Source of the DNA: Roseiarcus sp963784805
GTDB lineage: Bacteria; Pseudomonadota; Alphaproteobacteria; Rhizobiales; Beijerinckiaceae
DNA length: 64,000 bases
Assembly: GCA_963784805.1 (NCBI GenBank)
Contig: CAWASR010000023.1
Coordinates: 1-64,000 of the forward strand
Direction: 5' to 3'
Below are positions 52,043-62,358 of the stretch, piece after piece. The position numbers were made by a program, and so were the translations under genes. A model generated the notes under the pieces. It searched no databases and was not told the DNA's origin. It saw only the letters and a program-made list of their open reading frames with translations. How positions within the stretch are numbered: the first letter of the stretch is position 1; each line of letters starts with the position of its first letter.

Positions 52043-52957
52043 TTATTTCTCAAGGACCACGGTTCTGCACTCGGGCGGCAGCTGCGCCATCGTGAGCGGC
52101 GGCCTCGGCTTGGTTGGGCGCGGATGCAGCGCCTCCTTGGTGAACCACCAATTGAGCGACTTGCCGCAGCCGTCGCCGGGAGGCACGGGCTCCTGGGGCC
52201 GGCAGGTCCCTTCGCCGCCGGGACATTTGATGCGGATATGGAAGTGGTAGTTGTGCCCCCAGTAGGCGCGCACCTTGTTCATCCAGGGCTGGCCGGCCGA
52301 GGTTCGGCACAGCTCCTTCTTGATCGCCGCGTTGACGAAGATGCGCTCGACCTCCGGCTCCTCAGCGGCGGCCTTGATGATTCCCGCCTGACGCGGCGTC
52401 CAATGCGTCCTGTCGACCGACAGCCCGTCCTCGCTCACCATGTTGACCGCCGACATCTCCTCCCGCTCCTCGCGGGTGAGCGCATGGTCGGGCATCGGGG
52501 TGAGCCAGACGTCGGCGTCGAGGCCGATCTGATGCGAGGCGTGGCCGGTCAGCATCGGGCCGCCGCGCGGCTGGGAGATGTCTCCGACCAGGATGCCGTT
52601 CCAGATTCCTTCCGCCTTCGCCTTGCGCGAGAAGCGCTCGAGAAAGGCGATCATCGCCGGATTGCCCCACATCCGGTTGCGCGAGAGCCGCACCACCTGC
52701 CACGACCCGCCGTCGACCGGCAGCGCCTTGGCCCCGGCCAGACAGCCGCGCCAGTAATTGCCGATCGAGCGGACCCTTGCCTCGGCCGGCGTCAGCGCGC
52801 GGCCGAACACCTCCTTCGCCGGGAGCCTCGGATCGCCCGGATTGGCGAGCGGCGCCAGCGGCCTGGGGTCGAGCGTCCCCTGGTCCTGAGCGCAGACGGG
52901 CGAGAGCCAGGCGCAGGCGGCAAGCGCGAGAGCGAGGCGTCCGGGCGTCGATCGCAT
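52043..52957 (-). CDS. mepA: Penicillin-insensitive murein endopeptidase MepA
   Basis: A 304-residue periplasmic LAS-family metallopeptidase that cuts DD cross-links in peptidoglycan. Signal peptide MRSTPGRLALALAACAWLSP ending before QDQ. Zinc-site motifs: GHASHQIGLDADVW (His and Asp) and HNYHFHIRIKCP (His). Extra Cys residues near the C-terminus (CPGGEGTC, GCGKS, ECR) are usual in the family. Start at ATG 52957, chosen for the signal peptide. Divergent from the lipoprotein gene; TTAACCAT at about 53015 could be a half CtrA site. Confidence 0.94.
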   Translation of the reverse strand: MRSTPGRLALALAACAWLSPVCAQDQGTLDPRPLAPLANPGDPRLPAKEVFGRALTPAEARVRSIGNYWRGCLAGAKALPVDGGSWQVVRLSRNRMWGNPAMIAFLERFSRKAKAEGIWNGILVGDISQPRGGPMLTGHASHQIGLDADVWLTPMPDHALTREEREEMSAVNMVSEDGLSVDRTHWTPRQAGIIKAAAEEPEVERIFVNAAIKKELCRTSAGQPWMNKVRAYWGHNYHFHIRIKCPGGEGTCRPQEPVPPGDGCGKSLNWWFTKEALHPRPTKPRPPLTMAQLPPECRTVVLEK

Positions 52958-53147
52958 GGCGGGCTCCATCAGGCGATTCAAAGCCCATAGTCCGCCGGCT
53001 GCGTCAACATGGCGTTAACCATCGGCGCCGCCCGCGGCCAGCCGGAGGCGGTCGCGAAGCCGCGACCGTCGGGGCTGTGCACAATTTGGTAAACCGGGTT
53101 TGAAAAACATCTTTTGAGAACGGCTGGAGATGGTTAAGGATCAGGCG

Positions 53148-54155
53148 ATGCTGGGTCGACATCCTCTCTCGCGAACCCTGTCGGCAATTCTGGGGCTGGG
53201 AGCAGCGCTCATGCTGGCGAGTTGCGCCGGACCGGCCGTTCAGACCGCCGGCGTAGCCTCGAAGGCCGGAGCGGGCCTGACCCAGGTCGACGGCGCCAAT
53301 GTGGAAGTCGCCTCGTTCCAGAACTCGGCCTTTCCCTACCACGGGCTCATCCCGAATTATCAGGATACCGGCAAGTCCCGGCCCTTCCTCGACGTCGACG
53401 ACAACGGCCGGCTCGGCCACACCTCGCCGCGCGGCGGCATCCATTGGGAGGACCAGACCTACAGCGACCGCAGCGTGCTGCTCGCCGCGCCCCAATCGTT
53501 CGACCCGAACCGGCCCGGCGTGATCGTGGTCTTCTTTCACGGCAATATGGCGACGCTGTCGCGCGACGTGGTCGCCCGCCAGCAGATCGTGCGCCAGCTT
53601 TCCAACTCCGGCCTCAATGGCGTGCTGGTCGCGCCGCAACTGGCCCTCGACGCTCCCGATTCGAGCGCCGGACGGTTCTGGTCGCCGGGCGGCTTCTCCG
53701 CCTTCCTCAACGAGGCCGACGCCAAGCTCGGCGCCCTCTACCCCAACGCGCGCGGGGCGTTCCGGCGCATGCCGGTCGTCATCGTCGCCTATAGCGGCGG
53801 CTATCTGCCGGCGGTCTATTCGCTCGCCGTCGGCGGCGCGGGAGGCCGGGTGCGCGGCGTGGTGCTGCTCGACGCGCTCTACGGCGAACGCGACAAGTTC
53901 GTGCGCTGGGTCGAAGGTCCGGGCCGCAACGCCTTCTTCGTCAGCGCCTATTCGACCTCCTCGCGCGACGGCAACGACGCCGTGCGCGCGGAGCTGGAGC
54001 AGGCCGGCGTCCGGGTGGAAAACGGCCTGCCGTCGTCGCTCGCCCCCGGCACGGTCGCCTTCGTCGACGCCGGCCAGGTCGATCACAACGACTTCGTCAC
54101 CTCCGCCTGGGGCGGCCAGCCGCTGCGTGACATTCTCGCCCGGATCGGCAAGTAA
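53148..54155 (+). CDS. Alpha/beta-hydrolase-like lipoprotein
   Basis: A 335-residue exported lipoprotein. The signal peptide ends in the lipobox LASC (SAILGLGAALMLASC). The mature protein has VIVVFFHGNMATLSRD, where FHGN recalls the oxyanion-hole region of alpha/beta hydrolases, then VVIVAYSGGYLPAVY with Ser in a nucleophile-elbow position, LLDALYG (acid) and VDHNDFV (His). So a Ser-Asp-His triad is plausible though the family is uncharacterised. Start at ATG 53148 with AAGGA upstream; ATG 53130 is an alternative. Likely envelope esterase or amidase. Confidence 0.75.
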   Translation: MLGRHPLSRTLSAILGLGAALMLASCAGPAVQTAGVASKAGAGLTQVDGANVEVASFQNSAFPYHGLIPNYQDTGKSRPFLDVDDNGRLGHTSPRGGIHWEDQTYSDRSVLLAAPQSFDPNRPGVIVVFFHGNMATLSRDVVARQQIVRQLSNSGLNGVLVAPQLALDAPDSSAGRFWSPGGFSAFLNEADAKLGALYPNARGAFRRMPVVIVAYSGGYLPAVYSLAVGGAGGRVRGVVLLDALYGERDKFVRWVEGPGRNAFFVSAYSTSSRDGNDAVRAELEQAGVRVENGLPSSLAPGTVAFVDAGQVDHNDFVTSAWGGQPLRDILARIGK

Positions 54156-54189
54156 GGGGAAATCCGCGAAAGCCCGAAGTGAAGCGAGA

Positions 54190-54311
54190 GTTCACCTCCG
54201 CCGGCTCATATATCGTATATATATTGTTATATAAAATTAGTTATAGGATGATAACGTATAATATGCTATGGGCTTCCGCGACGGCGCCCCGGCGCCCTTC
54301 GAGACGCCCCA
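54190..54311 (+). promoter_or_regulatory. Promoter region of the sulfate-assimilation cluster
   Basis: A sharply AT-rich block (TATATATTGTTATATAAAAT and beyond, 54207-54265) in GC-rich DNA directly before the DUF2849 gene. TATAAT at 54257-54262 is a perfect -10 hexamer; TTAGTT at 54238-54243 is a weak -35 at a suitable distance. Cys-responsive regulators probably act here, but no operator can be named. Confidence 0.55.
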
Positions 54312-54642
54312 ATGCCCGATGTCATCACCGCCAACCGCCTCGCGGATGGCGTGGTCTTATTCCTCAGCGCGGACGGCTGGAGCGAGGATTTCAACCGCGC
54401 CGCAATATGGCCCGACAAGCCGTCGACCGCCGCCGCCTTGGCCCGCGCGAAGGACGATGAGGCGCGCAATCTCGTGGTCGACGCCTATGAGGTCCCGGTC
54501 GAGCAACGCAACGGCCATGTCGCGCCGAAGGCGCTGCGCGAGGCGATCCGCGCCGCCGGACCCACGAACAGGCGCGATCTCGGCAAGCAGGCGCATGGCC
54601 TTGCGCCGCATTCCGGCCCCAAATCCGCGACCGAGCCCGACC

Positions 54643-54656
<14 letters not shown>
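54312..54656 (+). CDS. DUF2849 protein of the sulfite reductase cluster
   Basis: A 114-residue protein of the DUF2849 family (ITANRLADGVVLFLSADGWS at the start, NLVVDAYEVPVEQRNGHVAP in the middle). The family is found directly upstream of cysI in alphaproteobacteria; function unknown, perhaps a sulfite reductase accessory. Its 3' end overlaps the cysI start by 14 nt, which implies coupling. Siroheme synthase (cysG), often the preceding gene, is absent here. Confidence 0.85.
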
Positions 54657-56315
<1,659 letters not shown>

Positions 56316-56316
<1 letters not shown>

Positions 56317-57050
56317 TGAGCGCGCATGACATCAGGCTGTTCGGCGATCAGATCGCCGCCTCCCGGCTGGAGAGCCGGTTCGCGCGCCTGAAGGCGTCCT
56401 CGCTCGTCAGGCTCGCGATCGAGGATCTCTACCCCGGCCGGATTGCGCTGGTCTCGAGCTTCGGCGCCGACGCCGCCGCGCTCCTGCACATGGTCTCCCG
56501 CATCGATCCGCGAACGCCGGTGATATTCGTCGACACTGGCCAGCACTTTCCGGAGACGCTCGCCTACCGGGACATGCTGTGCGAGACTCTCGGCCTGACC
56601 AATGTTCTGGTCGCGGAGCCGCGCCCCCTTGCGGTCGAGCGGGAGGACCCGGAGAAGTTTCTGTTCGCCAGCGACCCCGATCGCTGCTGCGAGATTCGCA
56701 AGGTCCGTCCGCTGGCCGAGGCGATCGAGGGTTATGACGCCTGGATCACGGGCCGCAAGTCTTTCCAGAGCTCGGCGCGGGCGAGCCTGCCGCTGTTCGA
56801 GGCGGAGGGCGATCGGGTCAAGGTCAATCCGCTCGTCGGCTGGACCGCCGGCGACGTGCTGAACTACATCGCCGAGGCCGGCCTTCCGCGACATCCCCTG
56901 GTCGCCAAGGGTTTTCCCTCGATCGGCTGCCTGCCCTGCACCAGCCGGGTGACGCCCGGCGAGGACGAGCGGGCCGGCCGCTGGCGCGGACGGGGGAAGA
57001 CCGAGTGCGGCATTCATGCGCCCTCGCTCGACGCCGGACTGGACATCTGA
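56316..57050 (+). CDS. cysH: Phosphoadenylyl/adenylyl-sulfate reductase CysH
   Basis: A 244-residue thioredoxin-dependent reductase. Motifs: ALVSSFGADAAALLHMV (PP-loop-like), FVDTGQHFPETLAYRD, and CCEIRK with CLPCTSR, the CC...CxxC set that binds a [4Fe-4S] cluster. That marks the assimilatory APS-reductase type rather than the E. coli PAPS type. The C-terminal catalytic Cys is in KTECGIHAP. Start at ATG 56316 overlapping the cysI stop; end overlaps the DUF934 start. Confidence 0.94.
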
Positions 57051-57568
57051 TGGCGCTGTGGCGGCGCGGCGGCTTAGCCGAGAACGTCTGGACTCTTCTC
57101 GCCGACGACGCCCCGGCGCCGGCCGAAGGCGCGGTCGTCGTCTCGCTCAAGAGGTGGCTCGCCGAGGGGGAGGCGCTGGCGGCGCGCGCCTCGCCGGTCG
57201 GGGTGGCGGTCGATGCGAGCGCCGATGCGCAAGCCCATCTGGCCGAGCTCGCCCGGCGGCCGCTGGTCGCTCTCGCCTTCGCCAAATTCGCCGACGGCCG
57301 GGCCTTCTCCTATGCGCGGCTGTTGCGCGACAGATACGGATTTGGCGGCGAATTGCGCGCGATCGGCGATGTGCTGATCGACGAAATCCCGCTGATGCTG
57401 CGCTGCGGCTTCAATTCCTTCGAGGTCGTCAATGCGCCGACATTGCGCGCGCTCGAGGCCGGTCGCCTGCCCGGACCGCCAATCCACTACCAGCCCGGCA
57501 GCGCCAGGGACGAGGCCCCGGAAGGGACCCGGCCGTGGCGATGGGCTGAGGCGGGGCGCGGCCGCTAG
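57050..57568 (+). CDS. DUF934 protein of the sulfite reductase cluster
   Basis: A 172-residue protein of the DUF934 family (SRxAxL/FAKFADGRAFSYARLLRDRY, GELRAIGDVLIDEIPLMLRC, GFNSFEVVNAP). It is the regular last gene of alphaproteobacterial cysI-cysH clusters and is presumed to help sulfite reductase or act as an oxidoreductase subunit; no activity is established. ATG 57050 overlaps the cysH stop (ATGA), so it is translationally coupled. Confidence 0.88.
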   Translation: MALWRRGGLAENVWTLLADDAPAPAEGAVVVSLKRWLAEGEALAARASPVGVAVDASADAQAHLAELARRPLVALAFAKFADGRAFSYARLLRDRYGFGGELRAIGDVLIDEIPLMLRCGFNSFEVVNAPTLRALEAGRLPGPPIHYQPGSARDEAPEGTRPWRWAEAGRGR

Positions 57569-57579
57569 AGCGGGGGGAA

Positions 57580-57700
57580 ATTGAGTCTGTTCATAGCCGG
57601 CGTTGGCGAAGGAGTTCGCACATTCCTTTGCGGCGTAGGCTCCGAGGAGCTGGCCGATGGCGGCGACGACGGCTTGGAGCGTTCGCGCGGCAAGCCCAAA
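57580..57700 (-). mobile_element. Remnant of an IS630-family transposase C-terminus
   Basis: The minus strand reads RTLQAVVAAIGQLLGAYAAK, then ECANSFANAGYEQT, which resembles the last 35-40 residues of IS630-type DDE transposases (xxECANYFxxAGY). Upstream and downstream codons do not continue the domain, and no start codon or catalytic residues remain. It is a short relic between the DUF934 gene and the Ada-like gene. The assignment rests on the ECAN..F..AGY pattern. Confidence 0.45.
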
Positions 57701-57835
57701 TCATCCCGCTCTAAGAGGCGCCGCCGCTTTCGGGTGGCGGAGGGAACGCGAATGCGCGAGTGTTCGCATTCAATCGCTCAGGCGCGCCCGATGCGCGGGC
57801 CGCGCCTTCGGACCGGCAAAATCGGAACTGCCGCC

Positions 57836-58699
57836 ATGCTCGACGCGCCCACCCTACCGACCGCCTGCACGGATTACGCCACCGTCAAGCGTGCGATCGA
57901 GTTCATTTCCATCCACTGGCGCGATCAGCCCCCGATCGAGAGCATCGCCGGGCATGTCGGCCTGTCGGCCTCGCATTTCCAGCACGTGTTCAAGCGCTGG
58001 GCGGGGTTGACGCCCAAAGCGTTCTTGCAGGCGATCACGGTTGAGCGGGCGCGCGAGTTGTTGCGCGAGTCCTCCAGCGTTCTCGATGCGGCCTATGACG
58101 TCGGCCTCTCCGGACCGAACCGTCCGCTCGATCTTTTCGTCACCCACGAGGCGTTGACGCCCGGCGATTATCGTCGCGACGACCTCGCTCTGAGCTATGG
58201 CTTCCATCCTTCGCCATTCGGCGAGGCGATCGTGGCCGCAACTCGACGCGGCATGGTCGGGCTCGGCTTCGTCGATGATGGCGACCGCGAGGCCGCGCTT
58301 GCTGACATGGTTCGGCGCTGGCCTTACGCGCGGTTCGTCGACGATGATCGAGCGACCGTCCGATATGCCGCTCGTGCGTTCGATCCGTCGCTTTGGCGCT
58401 CCAATGCGCCGCTGCGCGTGGTGATGATCGGCACGGACTTCGAGGTCCGTGTCTGGGAGACGCTTCTTTGCGTGCCCATAGGCCGTGCGACGACCTATTC
58501 CGACATTGCGCGCAAGATCGGAAAGCCCAAGGCGGCCCGCGCGGTCGGGGCCGCAGTCGGCCGCAATCCAATATCCTTCGTGGTGCCATGTCATCGCGTT
58601 CTGGGCCGCTCGGGCGCGCTCACCGGTTACCACTGGGGACTCGTCCGCAAACAGGCGATCATCGGTTGGGAAGCGGGGCGGACCGCGGGCGGCGCCTGA
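57836..58699 (+). CDS. Ada-like protein: AraC HTH fused to O6-alkylguanine transferase
   Basis: A 287-residue two-domain protein. Residues about 10-110 are an AraC-type HTH pair (IHWRDQPPIESIAGHVGLSA, HFQHVFKRWAGLTPKAFLQA). About 120-287 are an O6-methylguanine-DNA methyltransferase: ATTYSDIARKIGKPKAARAV, NPISFVVPCHRVLGRSG with the acceptor Cys in PCHR. The N-terminal Cys4 zinc phosphotriester sensor of full Ada is absent, so induction by Cys methylation on that domain cannot occur. Start at ATG 57836; the frame extends to 57581 through an IS remnant. Direct damage repair is expected; a regulator role is possible. Confidence 0.9.
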   Translation: MLDAPTLPTACTDYATVKRAIEFISIHWRDQPPIESIAGHVGLSASHFQHVFKRWAGLTPKAFLQAITVERARELLRESSSVLDAAYDVGLSGPNRPLDLFVTHEALTPGDYRRDDLALSYGFHPSPFGEAIVAATRRGMVGLGFVDDGDREAALADMVRRWPYARFVDDDRATVRYAARAFDPSLWRSNAPLRVVMIGTDFEVRVWETLLCVPIGRATTYSDIARKIGKPKAARAVGAAVGRNPISFVVPCHRVLGRSGALTGYHWGLVRKQAIIGWEAGRTAGGA

Positions 58700-58737
58700 C
58701 GCGCGCCGCTGAGTTCGCTCCGGGCGCTGACGCGCCC

Positions 58738-61038
58738 TCATTTCGGATAGGGGATGCGCAAATTGGCGTCCTTCATTCGGCGCAGGATGTCGAAATTCAT
58801 ATCGCTCTTGATCCGCTCGGCCATTTCGATGTCATCGACAAAGCAGACGAGTTGGAATTTGAGCACCCAGTCGCCAAAGTCAGCGAACAACACCGCTGGC
58901 GCGGGGATCGCGAGGACGAGGTCCTGCGCCTTCGCTGCGGCGATCAGCAATTCGCGCACCTGCTCGACGTCGCTATCGTATGCGACGTTGATCGCGATGA
59001 CGATCCGTCCGATGCGATCACCGCGGAACCAGTTCTTGACGATTCCGGTGACCAGATTCGAATTCGGCACGATCAGGGTTGCGCGATCGAACGTCTCGAT
59101 CTCGGTCGAGCGGGCATTGATGCGGCGTACGAAACCCTGCTCCGTCCCGACCACCACCCAATCGCCCACGCGGATGCCGCGCTCCCAAAGCAAGATGAGG
59201 CCGGAAACGAAGTTGTTCGCGATCGTCTGCAGGCCAAAGCCAATACCGACCGACAGGGCGCCGGCGACGATGGCGAGCTTCTGGATATCGAGGCCAATCT
59301 GCGACACGCCGACGAGGACAGCGACAATGTAGCCGACGTAGCCGAAAATCGTGCTGATCGAGTTGCTGACGCCGGCGTCGAGTTGGGTTTGTGGCAAGAA
59401 CCGCGACCCGAGCCAGTTCTGAATGATTCGGGTGGCGACGACAACGAATGCAAAAGCCGCCGCCGCCGCGACCATCGAGGACAGCGACAGCGTGACGCCA
59501 CCGACGGCGAAGCCGAAATAGGCTGCGCGCAAGGTGGTCCACAGATCCTCCGACTGCAGACGCCAGGGCCTCAGCACCGCGGCGGTCGCCATGACCAGGA
59601 TCGCCAACCGCGCCGAGCCTTGAACGATCACCGCGATTTGCGCGAGCACGTTTCGGCGCAGGCCGAGCATGGCCAGAATCGGGGCGCCGGCCGGAGAATC
59701 GGGCCGGGCGAGCGCCTCGGTTCCGTCCTGGACGATGACATCGAAGAGATAGAACAAGCTCGCGAGGATGGTCAGGAAAATCGCCTGCTTCACCAGGAAA
59801 GCGGCGAATGCGATGTAGCCGCTCAACGTCGCCGCCAGAACGAGCAGCGTCACCGCCCAGCCGAGCGTTCGCAATGGCGCCCAGACCTCGCCCGGCGGCG
59901 AGCGTCCAGCCCCGATCAGCGGTCCCGCGATGCGCCGCAAAGTGACGGCCATCACGAGCGCGATCAGAGTCGCTCCGAGCGCGCGCCCCGCAATGGCGAT
60001 GTTGAGCGACGCGACTGAATCGGCCAAAGGTTCGATGAGGCGCTCAACCGCCCAGATCGCCGCGATCGCCATGCCGCCGCGAAAGATCAGCGCCGCAGAA
60101 TGATTGCCGATTGCGGCCAGCCGCCAGGCGCTGGCTTTCGGCGAGAGCATGCTGCGGCCCAGCGCATTGTAAATAATCAGCACGCGCGCGGCGTCGAGAA
60201 GGCCTTGCATTTGCGGTTCGGGAATATCCAAAGCATCGAGCGCAATCGCCAGCGCTCTCAAAGCGAGCAGCGGCAGCAGGGCGAGAACAAGGAACGTCCA
60301 GGCCGCGGCGATCGCGCGGCGCAGTCGGCTGGGCGCGGCGAGGTCGGGATCGAGGTGGATGACCCGCCGCGCGACCCAATGAATGGGAATTGCGATCAGG
60401 GCCAAAAACCCAGCGACCGCCGCGATCCCGAGCTTCTGGGCGAGCGTGAGGCGACCGCCGAAACCGGCGAGCCATGCGCCGACCTTGAGCCTTATCGCGG
60501 CGGCGTCGAGCGGCGCCTCGCGCCAGACGCTCAGCCACAGTTGGGGATTAAGAACGCTCGAGGATCTGGCGAAGGTCTGCCGCGCGAAGAGATCGCGCCG
60601 GGCGGCGCTGATCCGGGTGGCGTTGTCGTAGACCTCCAGCAGCATGGCGCGCGCGGCGCGCAGTTTGGCGTCGAGCGCGTCGTGCTTTTGCTTTTCGGCG
60701 GCGAGCTCCGCGGTTGCGGCGTCGGTCGCAGGCGCGGATTCCTTCGATTTGGGCGTAAGTTCGGCCAGTCGTTTGGCGGACGCCGCAAGTTGCGGCGTGA
60801 GATCGGCGACGGCCGCTTGCAAGACGACGCCCAGCGGATCGATCTCGCCGCGCAGATGCTTCATTTCCGCATCGGAGAGGTTCGGGTTCTTCAGCGCCGT
60901 TTCGATGCCGGTCAGCGCGGCGCGAGTCGCCTCGAGGTTGAACGATGGCAATTCGTCAGCCGCTGCCCGCCACGGCGCGCAGAGGGCCACGGCAAGGAAG
61001 ACCCAGCGCAAAACTCGAAATGCGGGCTGAAGCCTCAT
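58738..61038 (-). CDS. MscS-family mechanosensitive channel with DUF3772
   Basis: A 766-residue membrane protein. Signal peptide (LRWVFLAVALCAPWRAAADE), periplasmic coiled-coil/DUF3772 domain (about 30-180), many membrane helices (about 205-600), and the C-terminal MscS pore and vestibule: KLAIVAGALSVGIGFGLQTI, NNFVSGLILLWERGIRVGDW, FDRATLIVPNSNLVTGIVKN. The glycine/alanine-rich pore helix is standard. It probably opens under osmotic downshift. Long opposite-strand frames over this gene are shadows. Divergent from hisZ. Confidence 0.92.
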   Translation of the reverse strand: MRLQPAFRVLRWVFLAVALCAPWRAAADELPSFNLEATRAALTGIETALKNPNLSDAEMKHLRGEIDPLGVVLQAAVADLTPQLAASAKRLAELTPKSKESAPATDAATAELAAEKQKHDALDAKLRAARAMLLEVYDNATRISAARRDLFARQTFARSSSVLNPQLWLSVWREAPLDAAAIRLKVGAWLAGFGGRLTLAQKLGIAAVAGFLALIAIPIHWVARRVIHLDPDLAAPSRLRRAIAAAWTFLVLALLPLLALRALAIALDALDIPEPQMQGLLDAARVLIIYNALGRSMLSPKASAWRLAAIGNHSAALIFRGGMAIAAIWAVERLIEPLADSVASLNIAIAGRALGATLIALVMAVTLRRIAGPLIGAGRSPPGEVWAPLRTLGWAVTLLVLAATLSGYIAFAAFLVKQAIFLTILASLFYLFDVIVQDGTEALARPDSPAGAPILAMLGLRRNVLAQIAVIVQGSARLAILVMATAAVLRPWRLQSEDLWTTLRAAYFGFAVGGVTLSLSSMVAAAAAFAFVVVATRIIQNWLGSRFLPQTQLDAGVSNSISTIFGYVGYIVAVLVGVSQIGLDIQKLAIVAGALSVGIGFGLQTIANNFVSGLILLWERGIRVGDWVVVGTEQGFVRRINARSTEIETFDRATLIVPNSNLVTGIVKNWFRGDRIGRIVIAINVAYDSDVEQVRELLIAAAKAQDLVLAIPAPAVLFADFGDWVLKFQLVCFVDDIEMAERIKSDMNFDILRRMKDANLRIPYPK

Positions 61039-61221
61039 CGCGAACTATACTGCCAAACAGTGATTCACCAACGGACTCCTTACCGCATCCGACCATGGCG
61101 TAGCCGTGGCGACAACCACAACCTCGAATGGGTCAACGGCCGTGTTCACCTTCAAAGCGGAAAAGGGCTGCGCCGTTCGCGAGGCTTTGTTAAAGCAAGC
61201 CGCAAATTCGAGGAAAATCCC

Positions 61222-62358
61222 TTGACAGCGATCCCGATCGAGACTTTTGGCCAAACCTCCCGAAGCGTGGGCGAACGCGCGCTCGACTTCTTTCTCGCCG
61301 CCGGCTTCGAGCGGGCGGAGCCAGCGATCCTTCATCCCGCCGCGATCTTTCTCGACATGTCGGGGGAGGAAATCCGCAGCCGCCTTTTCCTGACGTCCGG
61401 CGCCGCGGGCGAGGAGCTCTGTCTCAGGCCCGAATACACGATCCCGGTTTGCCTTTCCTATCTCGCCTCTGACCGAGCGGGCGGAATAGCTGAATATTCC
61501 TATCTTGGCCCTGTCTTTCGCGCTCACGCGGGCCAAGGCGGCGAAAGCGCGCAGACCGGGCTCGAGAGTTTCGGCAGAAGGGACGCGGAAGCCGCCGACG
61601 CGGAGGTATTCGCTCTGTCTCTGGAGGCCGCGACAGCGGCCAGCGGCTCTCTCGCGGTTCGGCTGGGCGACGCGCGTCTCTTCGACAGCGCGCTCGATTC
61701 GCTCGCCCTTTCGGACTTATGGCGCCGACGTCTGCGCCGGGGCGTCTCTCATGGACGCAGCCTTGCGGCCATCCTGGATGGACATGGTCAGAGCGCGCTC
61801 GCGCAGCCTGGCGTGCTTGCGGCGATGGAAAGCGCCGACCATGCGGGAGCCAAGGCGCTGGTCCGGGACCTGCTGGCGATAGCTGGCGTCGAGTCGGTCG
61901 GCGGACGGACCGCCGGCGAAATCGCGGACCGTCTCCTGGAGCAGGCCGCACTGCGGTCGGGCGAGCCAATCGGCGCGGAAAAGCGCGAGGTGCTGGAGAC
62001 CTTCCTTTCGATCTCGGGCGATCCCGACGAAGCCGCGCAGTCGCTGCGGCGGCTCGCGGATTCGGCCCGGCTCGAGCTTGGTCCGGCGCTTGACGCTTTT
62101 GAACGGCGAAATGGCTTCATCGCCGCACGGGGCGTCGCCATCGCAGAGACTCGCTTCAGCGCCGCCTTCGTACGCGATTTCGAGTATTACACCGGCTTCG
62201 TATTCGAGGCGCGCGATCCCGCCACGCCTGACGCGAAGCCTGTGCTTGCGGGCGGTCGCTACGACGGTCTCGCAAGGCGTCTCGGCGCCGGACAGGATAT
62301 TCCCGCCGTCGGCGCCGCGATCGCGATCGACCGAATCGCCAATGGGGGAACGCCATGA
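61222..62358 (+). CDS. hisZ: ATP phosphoribosyltransferase regulatory subunit HisZ
   Basis: A 378-residue HisRS-like subunit without aminoacylation activity that activates the short HisG. Segments: LDFFLAAGFERAEPAILHPA, LRPEYTIPVCLSYLASD (motif 2-like), GRRDAEAADAEVFAL, FEYYTGFVFEARDP and GGRYDGLARRLGAGQDIPAV. Start at TTG 61222 with GAGGA upstream; the frame runs far upstream over mscS but without similarity. The hisS gene often found before it is absent. Ends overlapping hisG (ATGA). Confidence 0.93.
   Translation: MTAIPIETFGQTSRSVGERALDFFLAAGFERAEPAILHPAAIFLDMSGEEIRSRLFLTSGAAGEELCLRPEYTIPVCLSYLASDRAGGIAEYSYLGPVFRAHAGQGGESAQTGLESFGRRDAEAADAEVFALSLEAATAASGSLAVRLGDARLFDSALDSLALSDLWRRRLRRGVSHGRSLAAILDGHGQSALAQPGVLAAMESADHAGAKALVRDLLAIAGVESVGGRTAGEIADRLLEQAALRSGEPIGAEKREVLETFLSISGDPDEAAQSLRRLADSARLELGPALDAFERRNGFIAARGVAIAETRFSAAFVRDFEYYTGFVFEARDPATPDAKPVLAGGRYDGLARRLGAGQDIPAVGAAIAIDRIANGGTP

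Noticed and set aside
58393..60018. 541-codon plus-strand open frame
   Set aside because: Shadow of the MscS-family channel and the end of the Ada-like gene; composition rich in Arg, Asp and Gln without motifs.
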